A stretch of 36,840 bases of DNA from DATMYQ01 sp035560935 (GTDB lineage: Bacteria > Bacillota > Negativicutes > Sporomusales > Sporomusaceae): the NCBI GenBank assembly GCA_035560935.1, contig DATMYQ010000175.1, positions 1 through 36,840 on the forward strand, given 5' to 3'. Below, in pieces: positions 1-7,746 of this stretch. The notes below the pieces were generated by a model, which did no database searches, had not been told where the DNA came from, and saw nothing but the letters and a program-made list of their open reading frames with translations. Numbering within the stretch: position 1 is the first letter of the stretch; each line of letters starts with the position of its first letter. Made by a program: the position numbers and the translations under genes.

Positions 1-1
1 T

Positions 2-265
2 TATAATACAGACTGCGCCATTAAGGTATGGGATATAGTCGATTTTTGCGAGAAGAAATCGACTATATGCTGTGATATTGATAATAAATGGGCTTGTAAA
101 CAAAAAATACCTCGTTTGAGGGATTGGCTTTTTCCCGCAAAAAAGGTATTTTAATAGTGAAGCAACGGTGCAGGGCTGATTAGAGGGCAACTGATCAGCG
201 GCAACCAACTGTTCCGTTGCGCGTGCAAAAAACGCCTCCGAAATAACGGGGGCTTTTTATTTTTG
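2..265 (+). ncRNA. Possible structured small RNA or orphan leader
   Basis: No convincing coding frame lies here. A -10-like TATAAT is at 2-7; its -35 would be outside the window. Three stems follow. The first is a perfect 13-bp hairpin (33-45 with 56-68). The second is a 9-bp stem (104-112 with 144-152). The third is a two-part fold in which GCAACGG (162-168) pairs with CCGTTGC (214-220) around an inner stem (175-183 with 191-199). The terminator at 234-265 closes the unit. The next gene is convergent, so this is not obviously a riboswitch for a downstream gene. The motif GGCAACC at 200-206 recalls S-box RNAs, but the rest of the S-box core is absent. No family was assigned. Confidence 0.35.
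234..265. terminator. Bidirectional intrinsic terminator
   Basis: GCCTCCG (234-240) pairs with CGGGGGC (247-253), with one G-U pair, around a 6-nt loop. A T-rich tail follows on the plus strand (254-264). On the minus strand the same stem is followed by GTTTTTT. It can end the minus-strand fapA transcript and any plus-strand transcript entering from the left edge. Confidence 0.75.
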
Positions 266-287
266 ACATAAAAAGAAAAACCCTATA

Positions 288-1724
288 TCAAATGAAAACG
301 GTTTCGCGGCGATAGGGTACGCTGCGCAATACATCGTCGTCTGCCAGAAAGGTAACGCTGTGCAAAGCATCGTCGAGGGTTTGGGATCTTTCACCAATGG
401 CGATGACAACACCTGGGTGTGCAGGGCCGGCCACGCAGATGCGGCAAAGTTCCGGGGGCTGGATAATGCGGTTGATCTCGGCAATGCGGCAACGATAAGA
501 GGCAATTTCCAGTGAGAGTTCGCGTTGCATGTTCTGAAGCCGTGTCTTTTCCTGCAATTGATGGGTCGAAGCCGTTTGGTAGTTGAGCTCGGCATAGTAT
601 TCCAAAGGTCTGGAAAGTTGCTCCATTTCGTGGCGCGATTCCAATAAACGCCACGAAAGTCTTCGGTGTTCGTCTTCCAGCGTTGGTATGCTGCCGGCGC
701 GCAGTTCGGTGGTTGCTGCCCGGGGGCGACCGGCGGCGTAGGTGATGATTTCTTCGCCGGCCTGTATTTTCCCGCCAATAATTTGGCCGGTAGCGCCTTT
801 GACTACAACCCGGCGGTACGCTTCGACGTAGCTGTGCAAAATGGTGTTATTGACAATGACGTCCCGACCGGCCCGGATATCGGCATTTTCGATGAACTGG
901 GCAATAACGTCATTATTGGAGCGAACAAGACCTTTGTTCATGCCCTGGATACCATGGCGGACGATGATCTGGTTGGCACTGACGTTGCCACCGCTGATTA
1001 GTCCCAGGACATCCACTGTTCCGGTGGCGTTAACGGTAAAGCCAACGTTTACGGAACCATGAATGATTACGTTGCCGATAAAGTCGATATTGCCGGTAGA
1101 AAGGTCTACATCGCCCGGGATGGTTAATAGCGGTTGTACGCTGATTTTTCCTCGTTCCACCATTACTTGTCCATCGGTGCTGGCCAGAAGCCACAAGCCT
1201 TTTTCATCGATACGTACATTTTTTCCGGCCAGCAGTGCGAGATCCTTGCCGGGCAAGGGCGGAATATTGCTGCCGTAGACGCTGACGCCGGCAACACCGG
1301 GTGTCGGTGGCGTTTTTATTGCCAATACGTCATTGTTATGCACAGTAGTGAATAAATTTAAGCTTTTGAAGTCGACTCTTCCGTCTTCAAGTTCGGCAGG
1401 GCGGCCACGGTTTTCCTGACAGAACGAGTAGGTGATAACAGCGTTGTCACCATTTTTTGGAGCAATACCCCTAGCGCAGGGGAATTCAATTCCTGGGCGC
1501 TGTAAGGCCTGCTTTAAAGAGTTTTCGTCCAATCCGAAACAGATACCCAGGCTAGCCAGTTTTTGGTGCAAATCATTCAGGGTAGGCTGACGGCAGTTTT
1601 CAGGTAAAAATACAGTCAGGTATGCCTCAAGTTTTCGGGGATTGACTTTGACACGAATTTCTGGTTCGCGGATGGGATTCTGGTCGACAAACGGTAGGTT
1701 GGAGAAAGCGTCCAGGGGTTTCAT
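288..1724 (-). CDS. fapA: FapA/DUF342 family polymer-forming protein
   Basis: A 478-residue DUF342 protein. The middle third (about residues 190-340) is rich in short Gly/Val/Ile turns of the type seen in the right-handed beta-helix of FapA and bactofilin-like proteins. A charged, coiled-coil-prone segment follows at about residues 345-415. There is no signal peptide or membrane segment. The start is an ATG with AAAGGAG about 10 nt upstream. The family is linked to flagellar assembly and cell-surface functions; the exact role is unclear. A c-di-GMP riboswitch and terminator lie in the leader, so expression should depend on c-di-GMP. No flagellar genes are visible nearby. Confidence 0.85.
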   Translation of the reverse strand: MKPLDAFSNLPFVDQNPIREPEIRVKVNPRKLEAYLTVFLPENCRQPTLNDLHQKLASLGICFGLDENSLKQALQRPGIEFPCARGIAPKNGDNAVITYSFCQENRGRPAELEDGRVDFKSLNLFTTVHNNDVLAIKTPPTPGVAGVSVYGSNIPPLPGKDLALLAGKNVRIDEKGLWLLASTDGQVMVERGKISVQPLLTIPGDVDLSTGNIDFIGNVIIHGSVNVGFTVNATGTVDVLGLISGGNVSANQIIVRHGIQGMNKGLVRSNNDVIAQFIENADIRAGRDVIVNNTILHSYVEAYRRVVVKGATGQIIGGKIQAGEEIITYAAGRPRAATTELRAGSIPTLEDEHRRLSWRLLESRHEMEQLSRPLEYYAELNYQTASTHQLQEKTRLQNMQRELSLEIASYRCRIAEINRIIQPPELCRICVAGPAHPGVVIAIGERSQTLDDALHSVTFLADDDVLRSVPYRRETVFI

Positions 1725-1860
1725 GACATTTGTACTCCTTTCTTTTGTAATGATTTATGCAGAGAAATTTAACGGCTTTTGATGATGGGTGTTGTGGCGA
1801 AAATATACTTTAGCAGTATTACGAACACGACAAAAAATGCCTATAATGTAATATTAGTGT

Positions 1861-1904
1861 AAAAAAAGCACCATGAGGCACGCCGATCTGCCCTAGGGTG
1901 CTTT
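1861..1904 (-). terminator. Expression-platform terminator of the c-di-GMP riboswitch
   Basis: On the minus strand AAAGCACC (1904-1897) pairs with GGTGCTTT (1872-1865), enclosing an inner GGCA/TGCC-type stem. A run of T residues follows (1867-1861). It lies just 3' of the riboswitch aptamer and upstream of fapA, so it is the likely switch between termination and read-through. Confidence 0.8.
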
Positions 1905-1911
1905 AATGGTA

Positions 1912-1992
1912 CATTGGCAGCCTGGCAATCGTAGACGGGAAGTCCTTAGACCCATGGCTTTGCGCCCTTGCCTTTCGGTAAGTTTGCCGTAA
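1912..1992 (-). promoter_or_regulatory. Cyclic di-GMP-I (GEMM) riboswitch upstream of fapA
   Basis: Read on the minus strand, the segment contains the GEMM-I signatures in order: ACGGCAAAC, a GAAA tetraloop within ACCGAAAGG, GGCGCAAAGCC, GGGTCTAAGG, and a closing arm ending in CAGGCTGCC. Order and spacing match the two-helix aptamer that binds c-di-GMP. The terminator at 1904-1861 follows directly and fapA starts 188 nt downstream of the aptamer. Whether ligand turns expression on or off cannot be read with certainty. Confidence 0.93.
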
Positions 1993-2043
1993 TATACATG
2001 CTGTATGAGTTTGTAAATAGAACGCTGGTCCTAACTTGATAAT

Positions 2044-2072
2044 AGTATAGTCCCTTTGTGAATAAATGTAAA
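2044..2072 (-). promoter_or_regulatory. Sigma-A promoter of the riboswitch-fapA transcript
   Basis: On the minus strand TTTACA (2072-2067), a 17-nt spacer and TATACT (2049-2044) form a near-consensus promoter. The start near 2037 leaves about 45 nt before the c-di-GMP aptamer and a leader of roughly 310 nt before fapA. Confidence 0.75.
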
Positions 2073-2120
2073 GTATTTTTCATTATGTTAAATTTATGTA
2101 AAAATTTTGTCTAGAACGCA

Positions 2121-3002
2121 TCACGCTGGGGGAAGCGGATGGCTGTCGTTGGCTGACTTTAGCGCCGGCAGTACATAACGGGCCGTAATAGCGGACAGAA
2201 TCACCGCGCCACCGGCCAACGCCCAGGAACCAGGCCATTCGCCGATGATCAGAACCACCCATAAAGGGTTGAGTAGTGGTTCGATCATAGTAATGATAGT
2301 GGCTTCCAGTGCGGTGACCTGTTTGATGGCGATAGCGTATAGTACGTAGGAAATTCCCAGCTGGAAACAGCCCAGCAGGATGAGTGCCAACCAAGCTTCG
2401 CGGTTTGGTGAACCGGACGATAGAAATGGCAGGCTGATCAAAAAGGTCAGAATGTTGCCCCAAAGCACGGAACCAAAGGGGGACGCCAGTTTTTGCCGGC
2501 GCAGGGAAACGGCCATGACCGCCATGGACATTCCGCTGGCTATGGCCAGTAGATTACCTTGCAGGCCTCCGGGAGAGAGTTGATCCTGGAAAAATAAGGC
2601 CATACCGACTAACACGCTCGCCAGGGTGATCCAGTCGGCGCGGGCGGGTTTCTCATTCAGAAATACCGTACCCAAAACAGCCACATATACCGGTGCGGTG
2701 TACTGCAGTAAAATCGCGTTGGCCGCAGTGGTCATTTTTGTTGCGTAGACAAAGGAAATAACCGTGAACGCATAGGCTATGGCACCAATGCCGAGTGAAG
2801 AACTCCATTGTAAAGGGGAATTTCGAAAAAAGAAACGGATGACAAAAGCGGCAATCAGGCTGCGGATACCGGCGATAGCCATGGGGTTCCAGTCGATTCC
2901 TTTAATAAAGAAGCCGCTGGTGCTCCAGAGCAGAGCGGCGGTGACCAACAGTAAAATTCCCTGCAGCCGGGGGCTGAGCTTGCGGAACTGATTTAATAAC
3001 AC
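2121..3002 (-). CDS. EamA/DMT-family transporter
   Basis: A protein of about 293 residues with ten predicted hydrophobic helices in two EamA repeats (RhaT/YdcZ-like drug/metabolite transporter superfamily). It probably exports or imports a small metabolite across the inner membrane; the substrate cannot be read from sequence. A GTG start at 3002 is preferred because GAGG sits 8 nt upstream. An in-frame GTG at 3011 overlaps that site and would add three residues. The gene stands alone on the minus strand, divergent from argC. A candidate minus-strand promoter lies at 3116-3144. Confidence 0.85.
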   Translation of the reverse strand: MLLNQFRKLSPRLQGILLLVTAALLWSTSGFFIKGIDWNPMAIAGIRSLIAAFVIRFFFRNSPLQWSSSLGIGAIAYAFTVISFVYATKMTTAANAILLQYTAPVYVAVLGTVFLNEKPARADWITLASVLVGMALFFQDQLSPGGLQGNLLAIASGMSMAVMAVSLRRQKLASPFGSVLWGNILTFLISLPFLSSGSPNREAWLALILLGCFQLGISYVLYAIAIKQVTALEATIITMIEPLLNPLWVVLIIGEWPGSWALAGGAVILSAITARYVLPALKSANDSHPLPPA

Positions 3003-3115
3003 AGTGGACACCTCGTTTCCGAAAATATATCACAGCGCATGACCTGGCAAAAAACGGACTGCATATTTTTACTATTAAAAGAAAAATTAGGGTAAACAGA
3101 TAACCTAATGTTAAC

Positions 3116-3144
3116 ACGATAACTCGTAATTGTGGTGACGTCAA
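3116..3144 (-). promoter_or_regulatory. Candidate promoter of the EamA gene
   Basis: On the minus strand TTGACG (3144-3139), a 17-nt spacer and TATCGT (3121-3116). The -35 is good and the -10 moderate. It leaves about 100 nt of leader before the GTG start. Confidence 0.4.
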
Positions 3145-3297
3145 CCATCGATTATCATTACCGGCAATAAATATATAGAAATTCCGGGGAAGAGGAACTT
3201 GACAAAGAGGGGAAATTCTATATAAAGCAGCTGTCGTCATACCGGTGTGGTGGCCAATGTGCTGGGCACCCTGCGCCTGGGAGGGTAATTACTTGCT

Positions 3298-3327
3298 TTG
3301 ACCGTGACGCACACCGTGGTATATAAT
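3298..3327 (+). promoter_or_regulatory. Promoter of argC
   Basis: TTGACC (3298-3303), an 18-nt spacer and a consensus TATAAT (3322-3327). It lies 58 nt before the argC start. A second candidate (TTGACA 3199-3204, 16-nt spacer, TATAAA 3221-3226) lies further upstream. The rest of the 383-nt gap between the EamA gene and argC shows no coding sequence I can support. Confidence 0.65.
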
Positions 3328-3385
3328 AAAAGACGGTTAATATGGTGCGGGTATGCGCTAGACGATAGATAATGGAGGAGTGCCA

Positions 3386-4336
3386 ATGAAATGCAAAGTG
3401 TTTGTCGATGGACAGGAAGGGACTACTGGTCTGAAAATTAATGACTATTTAGCCCAGCGGGACGATCTGGAGATCCTGAAGATTCCTGCGGATTCCAGGA
3501 AGGATCAGGCAGTGCGCCGCGAATTCCTCAATGCGGCTGATATGGTATTCTTATGTTTGCCGGACAGCGCGGCCCGGGAAGCAGTGGCTTTGATTGACAA
3601 TCAGAGCACCCGGGTGTTGGATGCGAGTACCGCTCACCGAATTCATCCGAAATGGGTATATGGTTTGGCGGAACTGAACCGGAGCCAGCGCCGGAAGATT
3701 GCTGATGCCCGGCGGGTCGCCGTGCCCGGTTGTCATGCCACTGGATTTGTTCTGCTGGTTCAGCCGTTAATTCAGCGTGGAATCCTGGACCCCGCTTATC
3801 CGGTGTCCTGCCAGTCGCTTACCGGTTATAGCGGTGGAGGTAAGTCGCTGATTAAAGCGTATGAGGAAGCGGTGGATAAAGAACGCCTGAACCCGCCACG
3901 GCCTTACGCTCTGAAACTGCAGCATAAGCATTTACCGGAAATGAGGGCTGTGACCGGCCTGGCGCAGCCGCCGGTTTTTCAGCCGGTGGTGGGCAACTAT
4001 TATCAGGGGATGGGAGTATCGGTGCCGCTGTTGTCCCGGCGGTTGAACACGACGCTGTCGGCAGCGGCAATGCGGGATTTCTTGGCTGAGTATTACGCCG
4101 GGGAACGCTTTGTCCGGGTTATGCCGTTTGCTGATGAGGAAGGTCTGGAAGACGGTTTTATGAATGTGGAGACCTGCAATGGTACGAATCGGGTGGATTT
4201 GTTTGTGTTTGGACATGAGGAGCAAATATTGCTGTTTGCCCGCTTCGATAATCTGGGTAAAGGCGCTTCCGGCGCTGCGATACAAAATTTCAACATCATG
4301 CTGGGATTGGATGAAGGTTTAGGATTGAAAGCATGA
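3386..4336 (+). CDS. argC: N-acetyl-gamma-glutamyl-phosphate reductase, type 2
   Basis: About 316 residues, the length of the short (type 2) ArgC group. It carries an N-terminal NAD(P)-binding segment (VDGQEGTTGLKI) and the catalytic-cysteine motif VPGCHATGF. The enzyme reduces N-acetylglutamyl-5-phosphate to the semialdehyde in arginine synthesis, in the cytosol. ATG at 3386 is chosen because GGAGGAG lies 5 nt upstream; the in-frame GTG at 3380 is too close to that site. The stop overlaps the next start by four bases (ATGA). No other arginine genes are in the window. Confidence 0.92.
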   Translation: MKCKVFVDGQEGTTGLKINDYLAQRDDLEILKIPADSRKDQAVRREFLNAADMVFLCLPDSAAREAVALIDNQSTRVLDASTAHRIHPKWVYGLAELNRSQRRKIADARRVAVPGCHATGFVLLVQPLIQRGILDPAYPVSCQSLTGYSGGGKSLIKAYEEAVDKERLNPPRPYALKLQHKHLPEMRAVTGLAQPPVFQPVVGNYYQGMGVSVPLLSRRLNTTLSAAAMRDFLAEYYAGERFVRVMPFADEEGLEDGFMNVETCNGTNRVDLFVFGHEEQILLFARFDNLGKGASGAAIQNFNIMLGLDEGLGLKA

Positions 4337-4701
4337 ATTCGCTGGAACGGTCCCGAAAATTTCTGCAGCATGGCTTGACGAAACCGGGAACGGTGGAGGA
4401 TTATCCTTTTGGACCGGAAGTGGTTGTACTGAAAGTGAGTGGAAAAATGTTCGCGCTCTTTTCCCGCCGGGATGGTACGGTGCAGTTGGCACTGAAATGT
4501 GACCCGGATCGTGCGGAGGATTTACGGCGCCAGTATCCGCAAATTCTTCCCGGTTACCACCTGAATAAAAAACATTGGAACACGCTGCTTTTGGATGGCC
4601 GGCTTACGGATAGCCTGGTGCGTGATTTGTTGGATCACTCGTATGGCCTGGTGGTCGCTGGATTGCCGCGACGTTTGCGGCTGACATCAGTGCTTCCTTA
4701 G
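4333..4701 (+). CDS. MmcQ/YjbR family DNA-binding-like protein
   Basis: 122 residues of the MmcQ/YjbR (CyaY-like fold) family. It shows a conserved PFGPEVVVLKV segment, the KCDP motif, and the HLNKKHWNTLLLDG block ending in a 'DLLDHSYGLVV' helix. Family members are small cytosolic proteins with a double-wing DNA-binding-like fold and no firm function. The start overlaps the argC stop, so the two are translationally coupled. A strong terminator follows. Confidence 0.88.
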   Translation: MNSLERSRKFLQHGLTKPGTVEDYPFGPEVVVLKVSGKMFALFSRRDGTVQLALKCDPDRAEDLRRQYPQILPGYHLNKKHWNTLLLDGRLTDSLVRDLLDHSYGLVVAGLPRRLRLTSVLP

Positions 4702-4729
4702 GTATATCATGAAAATGCAGGAATAAAAG

Positions 4730-4775
4730 AGAAGGACAACTGTCTTGTGAAAAAAGACAAAGGTTGTCCTTCTTT
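4730..4775 (+). terminator. Terminator of argC-MmcQ transcript
   Basis: AGAAGGACAAC (4730-4740) pairs with GTTGTCCTTCT (4763-4773), with a nested GTCTT/AAGAC stem in the loop, followed by TTT. The T-tract is short but the stem is perfect over 11 bp. Confidence 0.7.
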
Positions 4776-4888
4776 GCCGATTTTAACGAAAAATCTGTTT
4801 AAGAGATTAAAAAAAGAAGGGTTTTGTGCATTCCTGTCGAAAACAAGTGATTCGTGAATTTAAAAATACTAATCAAAGGAGTGAGGGA

Positions 4889-6154
4889 ATGAAACCGACG
4901 AATTTTCGTTGGAAACTGGCGGTGCTGATGTTTTTGATCAGCTTTATCGCGTACATGGACAGGGTTAACCTGTCGGTGGCCACGCCGGTGATTATGCAGG
5001 AATTTGGGTTTAGCAAGATGGATATGGGGATTATGCAAACGGCCTTTTTTATTGGTTATTCTGTGTTACAGGTGCCGGGAGGCATGATGGCTGAGTATTT
5101 TGGGCATCGTCTGATAGTGACGCTGGCGGTAATCTGGTGGTCGATATTTACGGCGCTGACGGCATTTGGCAGCGGCTTCACATCATTTTTAGTGATCCGC
5201 AGCTTGTTTGGTATTGGTGAAGGACCGGTTTTTCCGGCGTTCAATAATTTTGTATATCGTTGGTTTAATAAGGCGGAAAAAGCCACCGGTTTTTCCTTTA
5301 CGCTGGGAGGCGCGTTTATCGGTCCGGTGTTTGGCCCGGCGGTGACCGTGGCGCTGATGATGGCTTTTGGCTGGCGCTCGGTGTTTGTGATTTTTGGCGC
5401 AGCCGGTCTGGTGTTGGCAGCCGCCTGGTATTTTCTGGCCGCGTCCAGTCCGCGCAACAGTCGTTTTGTTAACGAAGCGGAACTCAAGCATATTGAAGAA
5501 GGCGTGGATCTGAGCCAGGAAGAGAAAAAGGAAATGGCGCCATGGAAGGATTTTATCACTTCGGGGCAGTTTTGGGCCATTGGGATTCAATATTTTATCA
5601 CGGACTATATTATGTATGTGTTTTTAGCCTGGTTGCCGTTGTACCTGATGGAGGCGCAGAAATTTTCACTGGCCAAAATGGGTATTGCGGCGTCGTTCCC
5701 CTGGGCGCTGCTTTGCATTCTGACGTTTGCCTCCGGTTATATCAGTGATAAATTGGTGGCCAAAGGTTTACCCAAGGCACAGGCCCGGACCATCTTCGGC
5801 GTGGCCGGTCTGGTCATTTGCTGCGTGGCGTTGTATCTGGGGGCGGTGGCTACCGAACCGACAATGAATGTATTTTGGCTGACAATTTCTTTAGGTTCGC
5901 TGGGCTTGACTTTCAGCGCCTCCTGGGCGGCCTGTATTGATATTGGCGGAAAATTTTCCGGATCGGTTTCCGGCTGGATGAACTTTTGGGGAAATATCGG
6001 CGGGGTGGCGGCGCCGACAGTGACTGCCTGGGTGGCGACCACGTACGGCTGGCAAACTGCTATTTTGGTCACAGCCGCATCGGCTGTGATTGGTATTGTG
6101 GCTTGGGTCGCCGTAAAGCCGGATGTGCCGCTGCGTCAGAAAAATTCCGTTTGA
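4889..6154 (+). CDS. MFS transporter, anion:cation symporter (ExuT/GudP-like)
   Basis: 421 residues with about twelve membrane helices. The N-terminal motif (FIAYMDRVNLSVATPVI) and the loop after helix 2 (GGMMAEYFGHR) are typical of the ACS branch of the major facilitator family, which takes up sugar acids and other organic anions with protons. ATG at 4889 is chosen because AAAGGAG lies 7 nt upstream and the hydrophobic core begins directly after it. The gene is followed after 79 nt by a LarA-family racemase on the same strand. The transporter therefore probably brings in a 2-hydroxy acid that the racemase epimerises. Confidence 0.85.
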   Translation: MKPTNFRWKLAVLMFLISFIAYMDRVNLSVATPVIMQEFGFSKMDMGIMQTAFFIGYSVLQVPGGMMAEYFGHRLIVTLAVIWWSIFTALTAFGSGFTSFLVIRSLFGIGEGPVFPAFNNFVYRWFNKAEKATGFSFTLGGAFIGPVFGPAVTVALMMAFGWRSVFVIFGAAGLVLAAAWYFLAASSPRNSRFVNEAELKHIEEGVDLSQEEKKEMAPWKDFITSGQFWAIGIQYFITDYIMYVFLAWLPLYLMEAQKFSLAKMGIAASFPWALLCILTFASGYISDKLVAKGLPKAQARTIFGVAGLVICCVALYLGAVATEPTMNVFWLTISLGSLGLTFSASWAACIDIGGKFSGSVSGWMNFWGNIGGVAAPTVTAWVATTYGWQTAILVTAASAVIGIVAWVAVKPDVPLRQKNSV

Positions 6155-6233
6155 AATGTGCGCCTGCGCGGTAAAAATAGGTTATAATGTATGTGCAATA
6201 AGTTGGCACAGGTGTAAAGGAGGCTGTTAGACA

Positions 6234-7532
6234 ATGATGAAAGAATATTCACTGGGTTTGGGAGAAGGCGAAGAGACCATTTCTTTGCCGGAAGAGCGGG
6301 TATTGCACGTGGTGGAAGGAAACCCGTATCCCGCCATCACTGATGTACCGGCTGCGGTACGGGAGGTTCTGCGTAATCCGATCGGCGCTGCCCCGCTGGC
6401 GGAAACGGTAAAAAAAGGTGATAAAGTGGCGATCATCGCCAGTGACGTAACTCGGGCCTGGATCCGGCATGATCTGTTTTTGCCGACGTTACTGGACGAA
6501 CTGAATGCCGCCGGGGTTCCTGACAATGATATTTGCCTGGTAGTGGCACTGGGCGCTCACCGTCATCATACCGATGCGGAGAATGTGACGGTTTATGGAC
6601 AGAGTGTGGTAAAACGAATTGCCATTCACCAAAGCTATGCGCCCACGGCGGAAGATTTTACCCGGGTGGGGAAAACCTCGCGCGGAGTGGAAGTCTTTAT
6701 CAACAAGCATGTTGTCAATGCGGATAAAGTGATCATGACCGGTGGCATTATTTACCATCTGATGGCCGGCTTCGGCGGCGGCCGCAAGTCGATTTTGCCG
6801 GGGGTTGCCGGTTATTCTACCATTCAGGGAAATCACAGCTTCTGCCTTCATGACGAAATTGGCGGCGGCACGAATCCTGACTGCGGTTCCGGTTGTCTGG
6901 AAGGCAATGCCATGCACGAAGATATGATGGAGATCGCGGCCATGGTGAATCCGGCTTTCTTGTTAAATGCAGTATTCACACCGGAAGGGAAATTTGCCCG
7001 CTTTGTCGCCGGGGATTGGGATAAAGCCTGGAGAGAAGGGTGTAAAACCGTTGCACAGATTTTTGGCGTGCCGATCAAAGCGAAAGCCGATGTGGTGATT
7101 GCTTCCGCCGGCGGTTTTCCTAAGGATATTAACCTGTATCAGGGCAGCAAAACGATCGATAACGCAGATTTGGCCGTGAAAGAAAACGGCGTGGTCATTT
7201 TACTGCTGGAGTGCCGGGATATCGCCGAACCGCCTGATTTTAGCGGCTGGTTTAACTACACTTCTCTGTACGATAGGGAAATTGCCCTGCGCAAAGCTTT
7301 TACCGTGCCGGGATATATTGCCCTGACGCTGGGACTGAGTGCGAAACAGATACCGCATATCGTGGTTACGCTGCCTGAAAATAAGGAATTTATCGAACGG
7401 GCCGGTATGACGGCGGTTACGACGCTGAAAGAAGCCATGGCGGTTGCGGAAGACAAGCTGGGGCGTAAAGACTTTACGGTCACGCTGATGCCGCATGGTG
7501 CCAATACTGTGCCGCTTTTGACGGTTGACTAG
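6234..7532 (+). CDS. larA: LarA-family nickel-dependent racemase/epimerase
   Basis: 432 residues (DUF2088 plus C-terminal domain). Residues match the LarA active site: R74, H109 in GAHRHH, H175 in IYHLMAGF, K185 in GGGRKS (the lysine that holds the nickel-pincer nucleotide) and H201 in QGNHS. Known LarA enzymes interconvert lactate isomers; relatives act on malate, phenyllactate or sugar acids, so the substrate here is open. AAAGGAGG lies 10 nt upstream of the ATG. The cofactor genes larB, larC and larE are not in the window. The upstream MFS gene suggests an organic-acid substrate. Confidence 0.85.
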   Translation: MMKEYSLGLGEGEETISLPEERVLHVVEGNPYPAITDVPAAVREVLRNPIGAAPLAETVKKGDKVAIIASDVTRAWIRHDLFLPTLLDELNAAGVPDNDICLVVALGAHRHHTDAENVTVYGQSVVKRIAIHQSYAPTAEDFTRVGKTSRGVEVFINKHVVNADKVIMTGGIIYHLMAGFGGGRKSILPGVAGYSTIQGNHSFCLHDEIGGGTNPDCGSGCLEGNAMHEDMMEIAAMVNPAFLLNAVFTPEGKFARFVAGDWDKAWREGCKTVAQIFGVPIKAKADVVIASAGGFPKDINLYQGSKTIDNADLAVKENGVVILLLECRDIAEPPDFSGWFNYTSLYDREIALRKAFTVPGYIALTLGLSAKQIPHIVVTLPENKEFIERAGMTAVTTLKEAMAVAEDKLGRKDFTVTLMPHGANTVPLLTVD

Positions 7533-7621
7533 GGAGTGAATGATTTGTTGCGGCGGCGCCATTGCTTAAGCGCTGTTCCCTACCATTTCCATCACTGAGG
7601 AAAGAAGGAATACTTTCCTCT

Positions 7622-7676
7622 AGCAGCGAAGGAAGCCAGGGATGCTTTACATGCATTTTATGGCTTCTTTGCTGTT
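7622..7676 (+). terminator. Hairpin between larA and the GGDEF/EAL gene
   Basis: GAAGCCA (7632-7638) pairs with TGGCTTC (7661-7667). The stem extends outward (CAGCGAAG with TTTGCTG) and has an inner ATGC/GCAT stem. A perfect 8-bp hairpin (GAGGAAAG/CTTTCCTC) lies just upstream. The T-tract is weak and interrupted. It may end the larA transcript or fold in the leader of the next gene. It would bury an ATG at 7642. Confidence 0.45.
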
Positions 7677-7746
7677 TGTGCCAGAGGTGAGCGTGATCCA
7701 CACCCGGAGCCGGCGAAGGAGTAAAAGGAAAAGTGTGAATATTCGC

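Noticed and set aside
150..230. S-box (SAM-I) riboswitch
   Set aside because: Only GGCAACC and a vague stem layout agree; the other conserved S-box core segments and a downstream gene are missing.
3145..3175. Fur box upstream of the EamA gene
   Set aside because: Only one half (TGATAAT) is present; the matching inverted half is absent.
6183..6188. Separate larA promoter at TATAAT
   Set aside because: No acceptable -35 lies at 16-19 nt; larA is more simply read from the transporter transcript.
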